From: Gracilariopsis chorda | Lineage: Eukaryota > Rhodophyta > Florideophyceae > Gracilariales > Gracilariaceae | DNA length: 64,000 nucleotides | Direction: 5' to 3' | Assembly (NCBI GenBank): GCA_003194525.1 | Contig: NBIV01000037.1 | Location: 124,001 to 188,000 of the forward strand | Notes under the pieces: model-generated | Seen by the model: only the letters and a program-made list of their open reading frames with translations | What the model was told of the DNA's origin: nothing | Database searches by the model: none | In this document: one piece after another, positions 30,962 through 41,844 of the stretch | How the letters are laid out: each line of letters begins with the position of its first letter | Numbering within the stretch: position 1 is the stretch's first letter | Program-made: the position numbers and the translations under genes

Positions 30962-33900
30962 TCCCTCCCATGCCATGAGCACCATCACAAAGTCCAAGCA
31001 AGTGTCTGAACTTGATGTGCCTTTGCTTCGGAAGTGGCTTCGTAAGTACGTCAGCAATCATGTGTTCCGTTGGGCAACGTACTACTTTCATCATTCCAGA
31101 CTCAACTCCTTGACGAACAAAATGATAGCGTAAATCAACATGTTTTGCGCGCCTGCTTCCAACTGCCCATTCCAGTACCCCAGTATTGTCTTCGTATACT
31201 GTAGTTGGATTCAAGGTTGGTCTTATCTGTAGCTCGCTCAATAAATTACGAACCCACTTGACAATTTTGAAACATTCAGAAACTGCAATGTATTCTGATT
31301 CAGTTGTGGAAGTCGCCACGCAAGATTGTCTCAAAGTTTTCCACTCAACCATGGTCCCCAACAAGAAGAGACAAAAACCACTTGTCGACTTTCTATCAAC
31401 GTCATCACCAGCCCAATCTGCATCTGCGTAGGCATACAAGGTGCTTGAGCTATCTCCATCCTTCGCCAATATCTTCAGTCCAAGATTTCTAGTACCGTTG
31501 AGGTAACGTAGAATTCTTTTCACGGCATTCCAATGAGCAACTGTAGGATTGGCTTGGGCTCGGGATAGTATATTAACTGCATGGCAGATGTCCGGCCTCG
31601 TGCGTGTAGAAAGATACAACAGAGACCCAATAGCTTCCTGAAAGGTACTTTGACGCTCAAAAGGCTCTGCTTTCAATAACTCTGATGCCTTGTACGCAGT
31701 ACTCATCGGAGTTGCAACAGGTTTCGAATGTGCCATCTGGAAGCGGTGTAGTATCTTCTCGATGCATGGTTGCTGGTGCAAAAGCATTCCGTTTGGATTC
31801 TGTTGCATGTAAACACCTAAAAAGCTGTCTGACCTTGCGCATTCTTTCATATCAAATTCAGAGGCGAGTAATTGTTTCATCTCTCCGATTGTCTCAGCAT
31901 CGTCGCCCATTAACAAGAGGTCGTCAACATAAAGTAGGATCCAGAGTCTGTGACCATCCTTGCGCATGTGAAAGAAGCATTGGTCGGTCAGGCACTGTTT
32001 GAGACCTAGCGCTAATAGTCGTTTTGTGAACAATCGACTCCATATAGCGTTAGATTGCTTCAAACCGTAAATAGAACGGTTCAATTTCAGTACTTGGCCT
32101 TCATTTATGCCAATATCCAGCCCTTTCGGGGGTCGCATGTAGACAGGTGAGTCTTGATCTATGTGTCCATACAGAAAGGCACACTTCACATCAAGCTGGT
32201 GAATCTCAAGTCCAAGGCTGCACGCCAACGTCAAGGCTACTCGGACTGTTCCAAAGTCAACTACCGGCGAGTAAACATGTGGTACATGGCCTTGTTGGCA
32301 CCCTTTAGCAACCAATCTCGCTTTGTACCTTGAGACTGAACCATCGCTGCTCTGCTTCGTAGCAAACACAAACTTAGACCCAAGGACGTTCACTTCTGGT
32401 GGTTTGTCTACTACAGTCCAGGTCTGCATCGATCTCAAGGACGAAAGCTCATCCTGAATGGCCTGTTCCCAGTTTTTCCAGTTATCCAACTGCCTTGCCT
32501 CATATAGATCTCTTGGGATGGGAACTGCATTGTCCTCTTTTGTGACAAGGGTACTGTGATTTGTGTCAGAGAACCGAGAGGGAGGTTGACGGTTGCGTTC
32601 AGGGTATCGCCGCACAGGGTAATGGGTAAGAAAGTCCTGAATGCTTGGTGTCATCGTAAACTCTCCAGAGTCTTCAGTACCATCGTTTGCATTACTCTCC
32701 ACATTGTCCTGCTCATTAGCCATAATCCCAGTTCCATTATCTTCGTCCTCTGAGTTCGGTGTTTCCACGCTGCTACTTCTGTCATCTTCATCACCTACAG
32801 GTTCTGCAACCAGTAGTTCATCCTCTGCGTCAGAATCTTCCATATTCTGTTCCATATCATCATCATTAATGTTCCATATGTTCAATGGTTTCCTTTCAAA
32901 CAATTGTCTGCCTGGGAAAACTGTCTCGTTTATCGTCACATGCCTTGCAAACGTTATAGATCCATCGTCAATGTTGAATATACGGTAGTTAAGGTGCGGG
33001 AGGCAACGGAGCAGAATTCCGCGACGCGCCTTGCCATCTAGTTTCTTGCGCTTTGCAACATGGACCCAGACCTCACAACCAAATGTTCTTAGTGAGCTCA
33101 CATTTGGAACATTTCCTGTCACGATCTCATGTGGGGTCTTTCCATTCGTTGCAGTACAGCTCAACTGGTTCATTATCCTTGTTGCAGTAACGACAGCTTC
33201 ACCCCAAAAACGGGCAGGTAGTCCCGCGTGGGTCAGCATGGACCTAACCATCTCCATCACAGATCGGTTGAATCTTTCAGCAACACCATTTTGCTGTGGA
33301 GTATACGGAGCACTATTTTCCCAGTCAATACCTTCACTCGAGAGATACTTTCGCAGTCCAACATACTCTGGCCCATTGTCCGAGTAGACCAGTTTTATCT
33401 TCTTCTCGGTCTGCCTTTCAAACTTCAGTTGGAAACACCGAAAGTGGTCTGTAAGATCCTTCCGCTTGGACAAGAGCCTCACATCTTTGTACCGAGATTT
33501 CTTATCAATGAAGGAAACAAAATACTTCTTGTTCCCGAAACTTGGGGTATTCAGTGGTCCACATATATCCGTAAAGATCACATCCCCAACTTGAGCATTA
33601 TCATTACTCCTCTCGGACAAGGTCCGACGCGTCATCTTTCCCTGTATACACGGTACGCAGTCTGATCCATGCTCTGGTTTGGCGTTGAGGTTCAGTCCCA
33701 TCACAGACTTGTTGCTAGACATCTGATGGATCTTCTGTTTTCCAATATGGCCAAACCTTTCATGCCACAGTCTGGTTCCTGCAGAATCTTTGGCAGCAAG
33801 AGCCTGGTGTCTGCTAATCGTGGCCAACACATGGTACAATCCTTCATTATTCACAGCTTTGATAGTTGTTCCCTGGCTAGCAATAGAACATCCAGAGATT

Positions 33901-34973
33901 CCAAAATGAACTGCACAACCATCCTCCGCCAGTTGAGAGCAGGAAACCAAGTTGCAGTCCATATTCTTCACATACAGTACATCTTTTAGCATTAGAAGCA
34001 TCTCGGTTTCGTCATGTTGTGAAATCCTCAATCGCAGATTTCCCATCCTCGAAGCATGTACACGCCTTCCATCGCCAAGGGCAATGGTCCTAGGTGGTAC
34101 TGGGGAAAAATCGGCAGCCAGAGTACTATCACAAACAATATGGCAAGTTGCTCCAGAGTCGATTACAAAGATGTACCTTTTCTGCCTGGCCATCAGAGCT
34201 TGATGTCTAATTCGCATACTGGAACCCTCGTCGTCCCTGTTCTGGTTCAAAGGGCAGTGCCTTTTGTAATGACCCTTTTGACCACACTTGAAACATTTTC
34301 CTTTCAACTTCGTCCTTAGTGCCTTCTCAGTACCAGCGGTGCCGGACACAGTATTCGAAGTGATATGCTTCTTCTCCGCCATCCTTGTGTCATATTCTTG
34401 AAGTAGTCTTGCTGTAACCTTGTCCCAAGAAAGTTCCTCATCCGACAATGTCTGAAGGGCTGAAATTACGGGCCCATAGGCGCTATTACCGGTACTACCA
34501 AAACTGGAGAACAGAATTGCAATTTGCATAGTTTCTTCAATTGGGTTTCCCATAGCGTCCAACCTTGCAAAGACAGACTCCAGGTTATCAACATAGTCAG
34601 ACATGACGGCATTATCCGTGAATCGTAGTTGATGAAGCTTAGTTTGCAACTGTACCCTTGTGGCTGCGTTCTCAGTTGCATACCGCTCCTTGAGCTTCCT
34701 GTACATCACAAAAGGATTCTTTCGTTCCGATGCAACAGCACAAAGAGGTTTATCACCAAGTGATTGCACTATGTACATGCGGGCCTTGGAGACTTTCAGC
34801 TTCATCTCCCCTGACAATGTTTCTAGATTACCATCTTCGGAGACATCCTGAAGAACTACACTTAGAAGTTCTTTCGATTCAAGTAATGCCTCAATTCGCA
34901 TCATCCACAGGGTAAAGTCTTCATGGCGACGAGCGAAAAACCGTGGCACCTTCTTCACACTGTCTTCCTCCAT
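30954..34973 (-). CDS. Copia Gag-Pol polyprotein, intact
   Basis: From the ATG at 34973 the polyprotein has 1339 residues; the frame is also open through the LTR to 35192, but MEEDSVKK is the likely Gag start. In order: Gag; zinc knuckle CFKCGQKGHYKRHC (about residue 230); aspartic protease FVIDSGATCHIV (275); pre-integrase WHERFGHIGKQKIHQM (400); integrase core with FTDICGPL, YSDNGPEYVG and PQQNGVAERFNRS (465-565), giving a complete D, D, E set. Reverse transcriptase follows with LDVKCAFLYGHI and active site YVDDLLL (about 925-1015), then RNase H with YADADWAGD. Gag and Pol are in one frame, so no frameshift is needed. The stop TAA overlaps the 3' LTR. Confidence 0.96.
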   Translation of the reverse strand: MEEDSVKKVPRFFARRHEDFTLWMMRIEALLESKELLSVVLQDVSEDGNLETLSGEMKLKVSKARMYIVQSLGDKPLCAVASERKNPFVMYRKLKERYATENAATRVQLQTKLHQLRFTDNAVMSDYVDNLESVFARLDAMGNPIEETMQIAILFSSFGSTGNSAYGPVISALQTLSDEELSWDKVTARLLQEYDTRMAEKKHITSNTVSGTAGTEKALRTKLKGKCFKCGQKGHYKRHCPLNQNRDDEGSSMRIRHQALMARQKRYIFVIDSGATCHIVCDSTLAADFSPVPPRTIALGDGRRVHASRMGNLRLRISQHDETEMLLMLKDVLYVKNMDCNLVSCSQLAEDGCAVHFGISGCSIASQGTTIKAVNNEGLYHVLATISRHQALAAKDSAGTRLWHERFGHIGKQKIHQMSSNKSVMGLNLNAKPEHGSDCVPCIQGKMTRRTLSERSNDNAQVGDVIFTDICGPLNTPSFGNKKYFVSFIDKKSRYKDVRLLSKRKDLTDHFRCFQLKFERQTEKKIKLVYSDNGPEYVGLRKYLSSEGIDWENSAPYTPQQNGVAERFNRSVMEMVRSMLTHAGLPARFWGEAVVTATRIMNQLSCTATNGKTPHEIVTGNVPNVSSLRTFGCEVWVHVAKRKKLDGKARRGILLRCLPHLNYRIFNIDDGSITFARHVTINETVFPGRQLFERKPLNIWNINDDDMEQNMEDSDAEDELLVAEPVGDEDDRSSSVETPNSEDEDNGTGIMANEQDNVESNANDGTEDSGEFTMTPSIQDFLTHYPVRRYPERNRQPPSRFSDTNHSTLVTKEDNAVPIPRDLYEARQLDNWKNWEQAIQDELSSLRSMQTWTVVDKPPEVNVLGSKFVFATKQSSDGSVSRYKARLVAKGCQQGHVPHVYSPVVDFGTVRVALTLACSLGLEIHQLDVKCAFLYGHIDQDSPVYMRPPKGLDIGINEGQVLKLNRSIYGLKQSNAIWSRLFTKRLLALGLKQCLTDQCFFHMRKDGHRLWILLYVDDLLLMGDDAETIGEMKQLLASEFDMKECARSDSFLGVYMQQNPNGMLLHQQPCIEKILHRFQMAHSKPVATPMSTAYKASELLKAEPFERQSTFQEAIGSLLYLSTRTRPDICHAVNILSRAQANPTVAHWNAVKRILRYLNGTRNLGLKILAKDGDSSSTLYAYADADWAGDDVDRKSTSGFCLFLLGTMVEWKTLRQSCVATSTTESEYIAVSECFKIVKWVRNLLSELQIRPTLNPTTVYEDNTGVLEWAVGSRRAKHVDLRYHFVRQGVESGMMKVVRCPTEHMIADVLTKPLPKQRHIKFRHLLGLCDGAHGMGGMM
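30962..30969 (-). promoter_or_regulatory. Copia polypurine tract
   Basis: GGGAGGGA on the minus strand directly precedes the 3' LTR and is the expected primer for second-strand synthesis. It is also coding, for the end of Pol. Confidence 0.8.
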
Positions 34974-35040
34974 TGAAGAGAAATTACGAAACGACCTCTC
35001 TGCGCTGCAAAGCGAACGAGATAGCAATCTTCTGTGGAGT

Positions 35041-35052
35041 GCGATGCTACCA
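35041..35052 (-). promoter_or_regulatory. Copia primer-binding site
   Basis: TGGTAGCATCGC on the minus strand, one base inside the 5' LTR. It is complementary to a tRNA 3' end GCGATGCTACCA. The U before the discriminator implies an A1:U72 pair, the hallmark of eukaryotic initiator tRNA-Met. Confidence 0.75.
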
Positions 35053-35053
35053 C

Positions 35054-35344
35054 TGATGTGCTTCGGTCGGATGACTCCTTTTCCTTGAAGGTGGAGTCTT
35101 TTCCAAGCCTTTATAGATATGGCATCTGTGCAAAACCCTGCCAAAATCATAGACGCCTTTGGTACGCTTGTGGTTGCTCTGCAGGGAACCACAGGATTCA
35201 GAATCTACTATACTGCTGAGGTCAGCACTAATGAGACTAATTACTGCTTACCTCACAACATTACATATCACGTAATGTATCTAACGTAAGATACATATGT
35301 GAGACTTACGTGCCTCATGTCACAACACGATTCCCATTACATCA
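35054..35344 (-). repeat. Copia LTR (5' relative to its gene)
   Basis: 291 bp, TG...CA ends, identical by eye to the other LTR. It should contain the promoter. Confidence 0.95.
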
Positions 35345-35349
35345 CTCCA
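35345..35349. repeat. target-site duplication, right copy
   Basis: CTCCA, matching 30666-30670. Confidence 0.9.
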
Positions 35350-35687
35350 TCCTGTAGGCGCGACAGTTAACACAGCCCGAGTGCGCCTTTTGTACCAGTG
35401 GTCTCGCTGTTTGGCCCATTTCCTTTGGATTTCTCCCGTGAATAGTGACCTTTGCTCATTATACTATAAGGAGTTTAAACATAGCGAGACACGATAGAAT
35501 ACATGAAAGGAGAATAACGCGAGGCTGTGAAAACGTGCTTATCAAATATACATATATCACAGGCATGGCGTGTTGGGAACAAAGGAGAGTTCAGCTTCCA
35601 CACTCTCTTGTAGTGGCTATTCGAGCCAGCTATCTTGACCCCAATGACTGTTACATGGGTTTCAAAGAATATTAAGGGAGGAGTAAA
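35350..35687. other. no gene recognised
   Basis: Continuation of the sequence that was split by the Copia insertion, up to the piggyBac C-terminus. No domain is seen. Confidence 0.3.
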
Positions 35688-37809
35688 TTATAATTGTAAT
35701 GGTAGCCTTGCATTGTGCAGGGATGAAACAGATTGGATTGGACGCTTGCGGTGGTGCCAGGATTGTAATTGCGCTATCTTCGTCTGCATAGCCTCGCAGA
35801 CGTCCCCAAGATCACGGCGTAGGTCCTCCAGATTATGATAAACTGGAAAGCAGGCTAGATGAAACGCGAACGAGCTGGCTGGACATTCATAGATGCTCGT
35901 GCGCCTTTTTTTATCGTGTCTTATGATTTTGCACAAATAGAATTGTCCCTGCCGTTTTCCTTTGTTCTCTAAGTGTAAATGGACCAGTGCTCCTCCCAAT
36001 ACTTGCTCGGTTGATGAGGACGATTGTGCAACCAAAGATTGTCTGGTAGTCTTGAACTGTATCAAAGTATTTGCCAGTTTTTATGCTATCCTTCGCTTTA
36101 ATTCGTGAACGCTACAAATACTACCTCTTTCTGACGATGCCTGCCACACTGCATAGCCGTTCAGTATACTTGCGTCGATTTGAAATGTAAACACACTCAT
36201 TGGGACACGTTCCTCTTCTCGCATGATAGGATTTGTCACACGCAGTTGAAGAAAGCGATCAACGCCGTTCATAAAAATATTGTACGCCACAATGACCGAT
36301 GGTACCTCAAACGTTTGGTGTACTGATTCAGCTTCGTTCTAACGATCAAGTGGTGCACTACCATTTACACATTCAATGCTGTGATCATTGGGACCAGCAA
36401 AACGATTTTTTGGGGTACATGCAAGATCATTCGTGTAGAACACGACGACTTTCATATCTTTGAACAAAACAAAACCTGCGTTTCTTTGCAACCTGCAGTG
36501 GAGCATTAGGTTGGACGCATTTGTGAAACGCCTGACAACAAAACTATGAACCACGAGGTTTGGTTTGTAAACGCTCAATAGCTTCTTTGAACACAGTGCA
36601 GTTGAGTTTGTCCAGATTGTTGAGCTGTATTGTCCCTAATATTTTAAGCATTTTGTCTGTCATAGAGAGAAGTTGATTTGCAAGGACATGTCTCGTGTAA
36701 ACTTCGTCCACCGCGACGAGTCTTTTTCTATCTTTTGCAACGACCGCTTGGCACTGATGCGTTGGAAGGATACACCAAAAGACAGAGGCACTAGATTTAT
36801 CTATGGACTTGGGGTCCAGCTTTCGATCGAGACCACTACGCAGCGCACAAAAGAGAGTAGTATACGTGATGGCAGGCACAATTCCTGAGCGGTTGCCAGA
36901 CCCGTTGTCCCAGAGTGTACTTATGTACGCATACTTTCAAGCCACAAAAACATAGAACCGAATCCCGAACCACGCAGGTTTTGACTTCATGTACGATCGT
37001 GCTGCCGTTCTTCTTTTGCAGCAGATGGTATTATCATGCAAGTTTCTTACCCGGATCGGCACTGCGATAGAACTAGCCTTCTTCATAAAGTGTTGTAACA
37101 TAACCTTCGAGTGCCAAAGGGGGTCAGTAACCACGTTAGTGTGCTCGTAAGAGCAATGAAGGCGTAATGCCCTACGAATATCTTGGTACCTGTAGCGAGA
37201 CATGGTTTTCTGAAAGTTTTCCTGACCAAAGCAAATTCTCTTACTCCAGTAATCCTGAATGCTGTTCATTCTTGAAAAAGCGGTTGCAATTTCTACACCA
37301 AGAAATGCCTTCATTTCCATTACTTTTAGACTTCTATTACCTCTTTTCACCAGCACCCTGCTCTTCCAAGTTCTTATGCACTTCATGAAAGATGAATTTA
37401 GAAAGAGTGACATTAATTTCATCTCCTTGTGGTCCTCGTGTAGAGCACGTTCCACAAAACATTTGACCAAAATGCGTAGTGCTGAATTTGATGCCCCTGT
37501 ACTGCAGTACGGAATGGTTTGATGTTTTTGTACTGCAGACGGCATGAAAAGAGTGACCTCAATGCAGTCTTCGATTCATTCCTCTAGAGTTTCTAGTTGC
37601 TTTTCATTGCATTCAGCTTCATTCAGCTTGTTTTCGGAACGTTCTAGCGACGTTGAGGCAGTGTGGCAGTTGGCTATAGTACTTTTCTCCATGTTCGGGT
37701 TTTGAAGCGTTTGGATGCATGACCATTTTGCATAAGCTTTTTTATGGTGTTTCGATACCGAATTCAAGGCACGAGGTAAATCTACACGACGTAGCTGACG
37801 TAGCACCAC
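35688..37809 (-). pseudogene. piggyBac-type transposase, broken
   Basis: Minus-strand fragments follow the piggyBac order. An N-terminal polar region (37576-37809) is followed in frame by MKAFLGVEIATAFSRMNSIQ, DYWSKRICFGQENFQKTMSR, YRYQDIRRALRLHC and YMKSKPAWFGIRFYVFVA. A stop at 36937 is followed, still in frame, by TLWDNGSGN and VVAKDRKRLVAVDEV. Further on come VIVAYNIFMNGVDRFLQL (family: YN..MGGVD) and SILNGYAVWQ. The C-terminus (35688-36065) has the cysteine-rich end, IYECPASSFAFHLACFPVYH, seen in this superfamily. The DDE/D catalytic set is incomplete and several stops and shifts are present. No TTAA-bounded termini were found. Confidence 0.85.
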
Positions 37810-38221
37810 AAACCAATCAGAAGTTTGGGCTCAAACTTTGGTACATCGCAAAGCAACCGCTCTAAGCTCGATATCTCCCTGTCCGGTGAAGCGCACGTAT
37901 AGCCCTTTTACGCCAATCGGAGTTGTAGGCACAAACTTTGCGGCAGTCACCACCCAATGACCTCAATATAAGTCAACGTAGAGGTGTTTTAGTGTCGATG
38001 TCGTGATACATATAGTTATTGATGACCTGCCGCCGCCGTTGTAACGCAGCTATCAAGCGTGACGCAACTTTTTAATCCCCAGTGCTAAACGTCGTGTAGA
38101 TTCGCCTCATTCCCCATCCTTTCGCGTTCGAACGCCATCTCGAGAACGTGCGAATGCCCTCCTTCCGTGATCGAACGCCTTCTTTTGAGAGAGCGAACGC
38201 CGGGAGGACCTGGCAAATGCC
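37810..38221. other. no gene recognised
   Basis: Spacer between the piggyBac N-terminus and the ECM29-like fragment. A short AACGCC/GAACGCC-like motif recurs near 38100-38210. Confidence 0.3.
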
Positions 38222-38239
38222 GTTTGACGACTGTGCCAG

Positions 38240-38524
38240 CCTATAAAGGTGAACTTGCCTGTAGTCACGGAGCATTGCATCAAGTCAATTGTTTCCAGGC
38301 AATGGCATTTACGAGAAGCTGGTTGCAGAGCGCTATGCGATGTTCTTGCCTCTCATAAATGGGAGGAGGTAAAGGATTCCTTGGAGGAGTTCTGGTATTA
38401 TATCCTGAGGGCGATGGATGATATCAAAGAAAGCGTGCGCAAGAGTTCTCATGGTACTGAAAAGGAACTTTCAAAACTTTCAATACATCTCTGTAACCTA
38501 AAAGAACAACAAAGAAAGTTGTGA
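38240..38524 (+). pseudogene. fragment of an ECM29-like proteasome scaffold gene
   Basis: The plus-strand frame from 38249 reads CIKSIVSRQWHLREAGC, RALCDVLASHKWEEV, LEEFWYYILRAMDDIKESVR and ELSKLSIHLC. This matches the HEAT-repeat region of ECM29, where a W-R-x-RE-x-x-C-x-AL helix is followed by an RxxDDIKESVR helix and an L-SKL...C segment. ECM29 tethers regulators to the 26S proteasome. Only about 85 residues of a roughly 1800-residue protein are present, with no flanking exons. The fragment sits at the 3' end of a Mutator-like transposase gene on the opposite strand, and that gene's frame runs into it in antisense. It looks like a captured host gene piece rather than a gene. Identification is from memory of the family and not from a search. 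Confidence 0.65.
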
Positions 38525-40763
38525 GACGGGGAATATGTGAGAAAGACGTGGGCTGATTTTTCAGACCCACCATATCCAGAACACCGCTCAAATTTCGAGA
38601 GTTGCAGATGCGATCGAACAAAAAGTCCTGATGGTCTGATCGCCAATATGGATCACAAAATGCCTGCAGTTCGATGTGTTCATCTAGGATCTCTTTCATT
38701 TCCGGCAGTTTGAGAACTTGATCATTGTGAGCAAACGTACAGCGTATAATATGGCGGCAAGGGAAGCCAATGGACTCCGTCTTCTTACAATCGCACCAAA
38801 CGAGCAGTTCATTGTCTCCCCCGTCGTTTCTGTCCGTCTCTTTCCGTGCAATTAATACAAGACGAGGGCTGACTGGTGGGAGTGGTGGAGGGCAATTAGG
38901 CTTCTGCAACTTTTAAATTAGTTGAAAGCTCCATGAGAGCTCAAAACACGCTACCAAACTGATCTTAGTTCCTTCTGAATGCTCCAATTCTGGCCAATGC
39001 ACTTCGTTTTGATCGGCAACATGAACGTTCTGAACTGCATAGTTATGAGAGGGCTCAATACTGACCTGCCAAAGCATTTTAAGAGCACAACTTATGTAGT
39101 CGGAGATAAGTTCATCGAGAATTGAAGGGCGTAGAGGAAGCATAGAATTTTGAATATTTCTGTACCGAGAACGTAGCGGCGACATTGACCATATTCTAGC
39201 TTCTCTATGGCTTTCTGCACGTCTTTGCGTCATCACCTTCAGATCTCTGGGAACTGCGCTGAGCGGTAGCTTCTTGGATAATACATACGCACGATCACCT
39301 AAGTTAGAGGCCTCAGTATATCCAGTACCATGAAACAAGAAGCGCTTCCGAACAGCAATGATACGAAAGCATGCCACAATCAGTTGTGGTCTGTGAACTT
39401 AGGTAAAGGTAAAACAAATTGGGACCAATTCTGTATACCCTTTAAAATACTCTGCAATGAAACTGTTGCGACGTTCCGCGAAGATCGATAGTGTTTTAGA
39501 CTTCTGTAGATCAAAAACATTCCTCGATATATCATCACACATATCAATACGTTTTATTTGCGCACACCATTTTTAATTTGGTTTTTGTTTAGAAGCCATT
39601 CATCCAGAACAATGAAAGACCTGTAGAAAACCTTTTCTGTAGCAGAAATACATGCTGCACTTTGATCCATGGTAATCATTGTTGGTGAAATAGGAATCAT
39701 GGACTTGAACGGCGAGAGAAGTTCAGTAAAGTCTTGTTCTGCTTCCCCACCTATGAAGCCCATACATTACGTCAAGACAGAGCCATTTTTAGATCTTCTG
39801 TCAATAGTAACAAGCGGGAACCCATATCGGTTTGTTACTGCCTTGCAATCAACCGAAACACCAGGTAGAATGCCGTATCTTTTGTAGTCCTCAATCCACT
39901 CGGCTAGCGCCCAGCAACTAGATATCATTCTTCCCTCAGAGTCATGAGTGACGTAGTATCTGTTCTCAAAATCTCTACATGTAGGGATACGAGCTCTTTG
40001 TATAACTTCATACACTCTGAATCCTTCGGTTCACTGACGTTGCGCCCAGGCCCCAGCATTTTTCTCAAAGAAGATGGGTTTAAAACAATATCATATTTGT
40101 CTTGTAGGTACGTAATGGTATCTCGAAAAGAGAAATGAAGGCTGTTTGTAATATGAATAGCTTCTCTGCGCATCTATGGAGGTAAATTTCTGATTTCAGC
40201 ACCAGTTCTGGACGGGGGATGATTGTGTCCGGCATTACGAAAGTCTCCCACGTACAATTTCCCTTCTTCATCATTCTCAGATGTCAGCGTTTTAATGGTT
40301 AGAGAAAAGTCACAGCGGTTCTCTTCGACTTTTTTTCTGCACGACGCCCTAGTCTCGCGGTCCAGCTTCTGGTGCCCAAGAAATTGAAGCCGAGAGCTTC
40401 AAAAATAAACCTGACCTCCCTGATCACGCCTTGACCAGGAGTGTTGAGAGGCAAGCTCCCAAAGAACGCTATAGCAGCCGCCTTAAAGTAGTGGTTCACA
40501 TCTTCGTCCCCACGACCGCAAGTGTCCATATCTGAGCATCTGTTCCCTGCTGCAATCACGCCCGGTGGGTCGGTAGCCCCTGCGCTTGATACTCCTTCGT
40601 CTCCCGTAAGGTACACTAGGGTTGTTGGGACACCTTCCTCGTCATCAAGTAACAAAAAATGCTCAATGTTCTGCAGACTTTCACCCTCACACTGTGGCTC
40701 ACCTCGTTGGTGCTGCATACGATCTGTTGGCCCTTTGAAAAGAACGCTGTCCACGCTCTTCAA
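38424..40763 (-). pseudogene. Mutator-like (MULE) transposase, broken
   Basis: On the minus strand: an N-terminal frame without known domain (40299-40763), then helical DNA-binding-like segments (39925-40274, SLHFSFRDTITYLQDKYDIV). The MULE catalytic region follows: VSVDCKAVTNRYGFPLVTID, with the first aspartate, and PTMITMDQSAACISATEKVF, with the second (family: TD...A...AI..VF). At 38424-38909 there is a SWIM zinc finger: WCDCKKTESIGFPCRHIIRC, with the CxC...CxH pattern found C-terminal in MULE and FAR1-type transposases. At least four frame breaks separate these pieces. The last 30 residues of the 38424-38909 frame are antisense to the ECM29-like fragment and are probably not original transposase sequence. 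Confidence 0.78.
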
Positions 40764-41100
40764 TTATTTTGGAATGAACTCCAGCAGTGAATTATCCTTG
40801 GCTTATTTTTGCGGGCGAGCACGTAAAGTTAACATGATCTTTTGAAGAAGAGGAGCTCATAAATAACGAGTTGTCGTGAGGCTCACTGTTGACGTCATTG
40901 ATGTCCTTTTTCCTCTCTCTCTTCACGCTACCAACGCTACCTAGTAGATTCTGATCTGAAATTATGCTACCAAGCGAGTTCTACATCTTACCCTCTGTAG
41001 TGAAACTGGTGAGGTTTACTGGCTTCATTCTTGTCCAAAGAGGTTTTAGTACAGGTATTGGAGCTGAAAATGTGCTATGCAGACCACTGTTCAAAACAAG
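40764..41100. other. no gene recognised
   Basis: Spacer between the Mutator-like gene and the left hairpin repeat array. Confidence 0.3.
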
Positions 41101-41114
41101 TATGGGCTGTTGAG

Positions 41115-41740
41115 ATTTGTTCCTCTATGAGGGGGGTGTTCTTGATTGAATGCAGGCGTTGCGCCACAAAATCCTCTTGCACACCCCCGTTTGCCCATGC
41201 AAATCGCCCATTTGGCGCAATGCCTCCCTACCATTTAAAAAATTCAGCAGCAGCAGCAGCAGCAAAGCTTCCTGCTTACTGGCTGGCACTCCCATAATGA
41301 CTGCAGTGCCATCCGGTTACACAAAGCAACTTGTCGCGTTTTCTCATCATTGGCTGGCACTGCAGTCAATTATAGCACCTGAACACAAACCCCTATGGCA
41401 TCACGTACTCTCGGCGCCGCGGTGCTCCGTGGTTCTACGAGCGCAATTGCGAGCGCAAGCGGGCAAAGTGCTCGGAGAGCCTGCGAACGCTACTAAATAC
41501 ACAAAGCTACAAAACCAACGAGGTGCGCAGCGCCGCCCACGGCCGAAGGCAGTTTCCACTTGTCTCTCGACTATAAGTATTTGTTACTATATGAATGGGG
41601 TGTTCTTGATTGAATGGAGGCGTTGCGCCACAAAATGGTCTTGCACGTCCCTGTTTGCCCATGCAAATCGCCCATTTGGCGCAACGCCTCCCCACCATTA
41701 AAAAATTCAGCAGCAGCAGCAGCAGCAAAGTGTTCAGTTA
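41115..41740 (+). repeat. left copy of the ~460-bp hairpin repeat (one and a third units)
   Basis: The unit starting GGGGTGTTCTTGATTGAATG at about 41130 recurs at about 41600 and, beyond the Helitron, at 48270 and 48735, all in the same orientation. Each carries the inverted pair around GGCGTTGCGCCA, a (CAG) run, and the perfect pair GACTGCAGTGCCA / TGGCACTGCAGTC. The second unit here is truncated after the CAG run at about 41730. Confidence 0.88.
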
Positions 41741-41844
41741 ATTAGCTGCTGGTGCTGCATGTTGACTGTGCAATGGCTGCTGAAGGGCTTGCAATATAAT
41801 CAAATTTTTGTGCCAGCCACTCAGCAGCAAAACCCCGCCTGTTC

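Larger units (their letters stand above)
30671..35344 (-). mobile_element. complete Ty1/Copia retrotransposon
   Basis: A 4674-bp element with 291-bp LTRs that look identical over their whole length, TGATGT...ACATCA ends, a CTCCA target duplication, primer-binding site, polypurine tract and an uninterrupted Gag-Pol frame. Every element needed for autonomous retrotransposition is present in sequence, in contrast to all other transposons in the window. Identity of the LTRs implies recent insertion. Confidence 0.95.

Noticed and set aside
35660-38080. TTAA-bounded ends of the piggyBac element
   Set aside because: TTAA occurs near both ends (35672 and 38070), but the adjoining bases do not form inverted repeats in the right direction.
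38424-38530. C-terminal end of the Mutator-like transposase
   Set aside because: This part of the frame is antisense to the ECM29-like fragment, so its apparent coding potential is probably borrowed.
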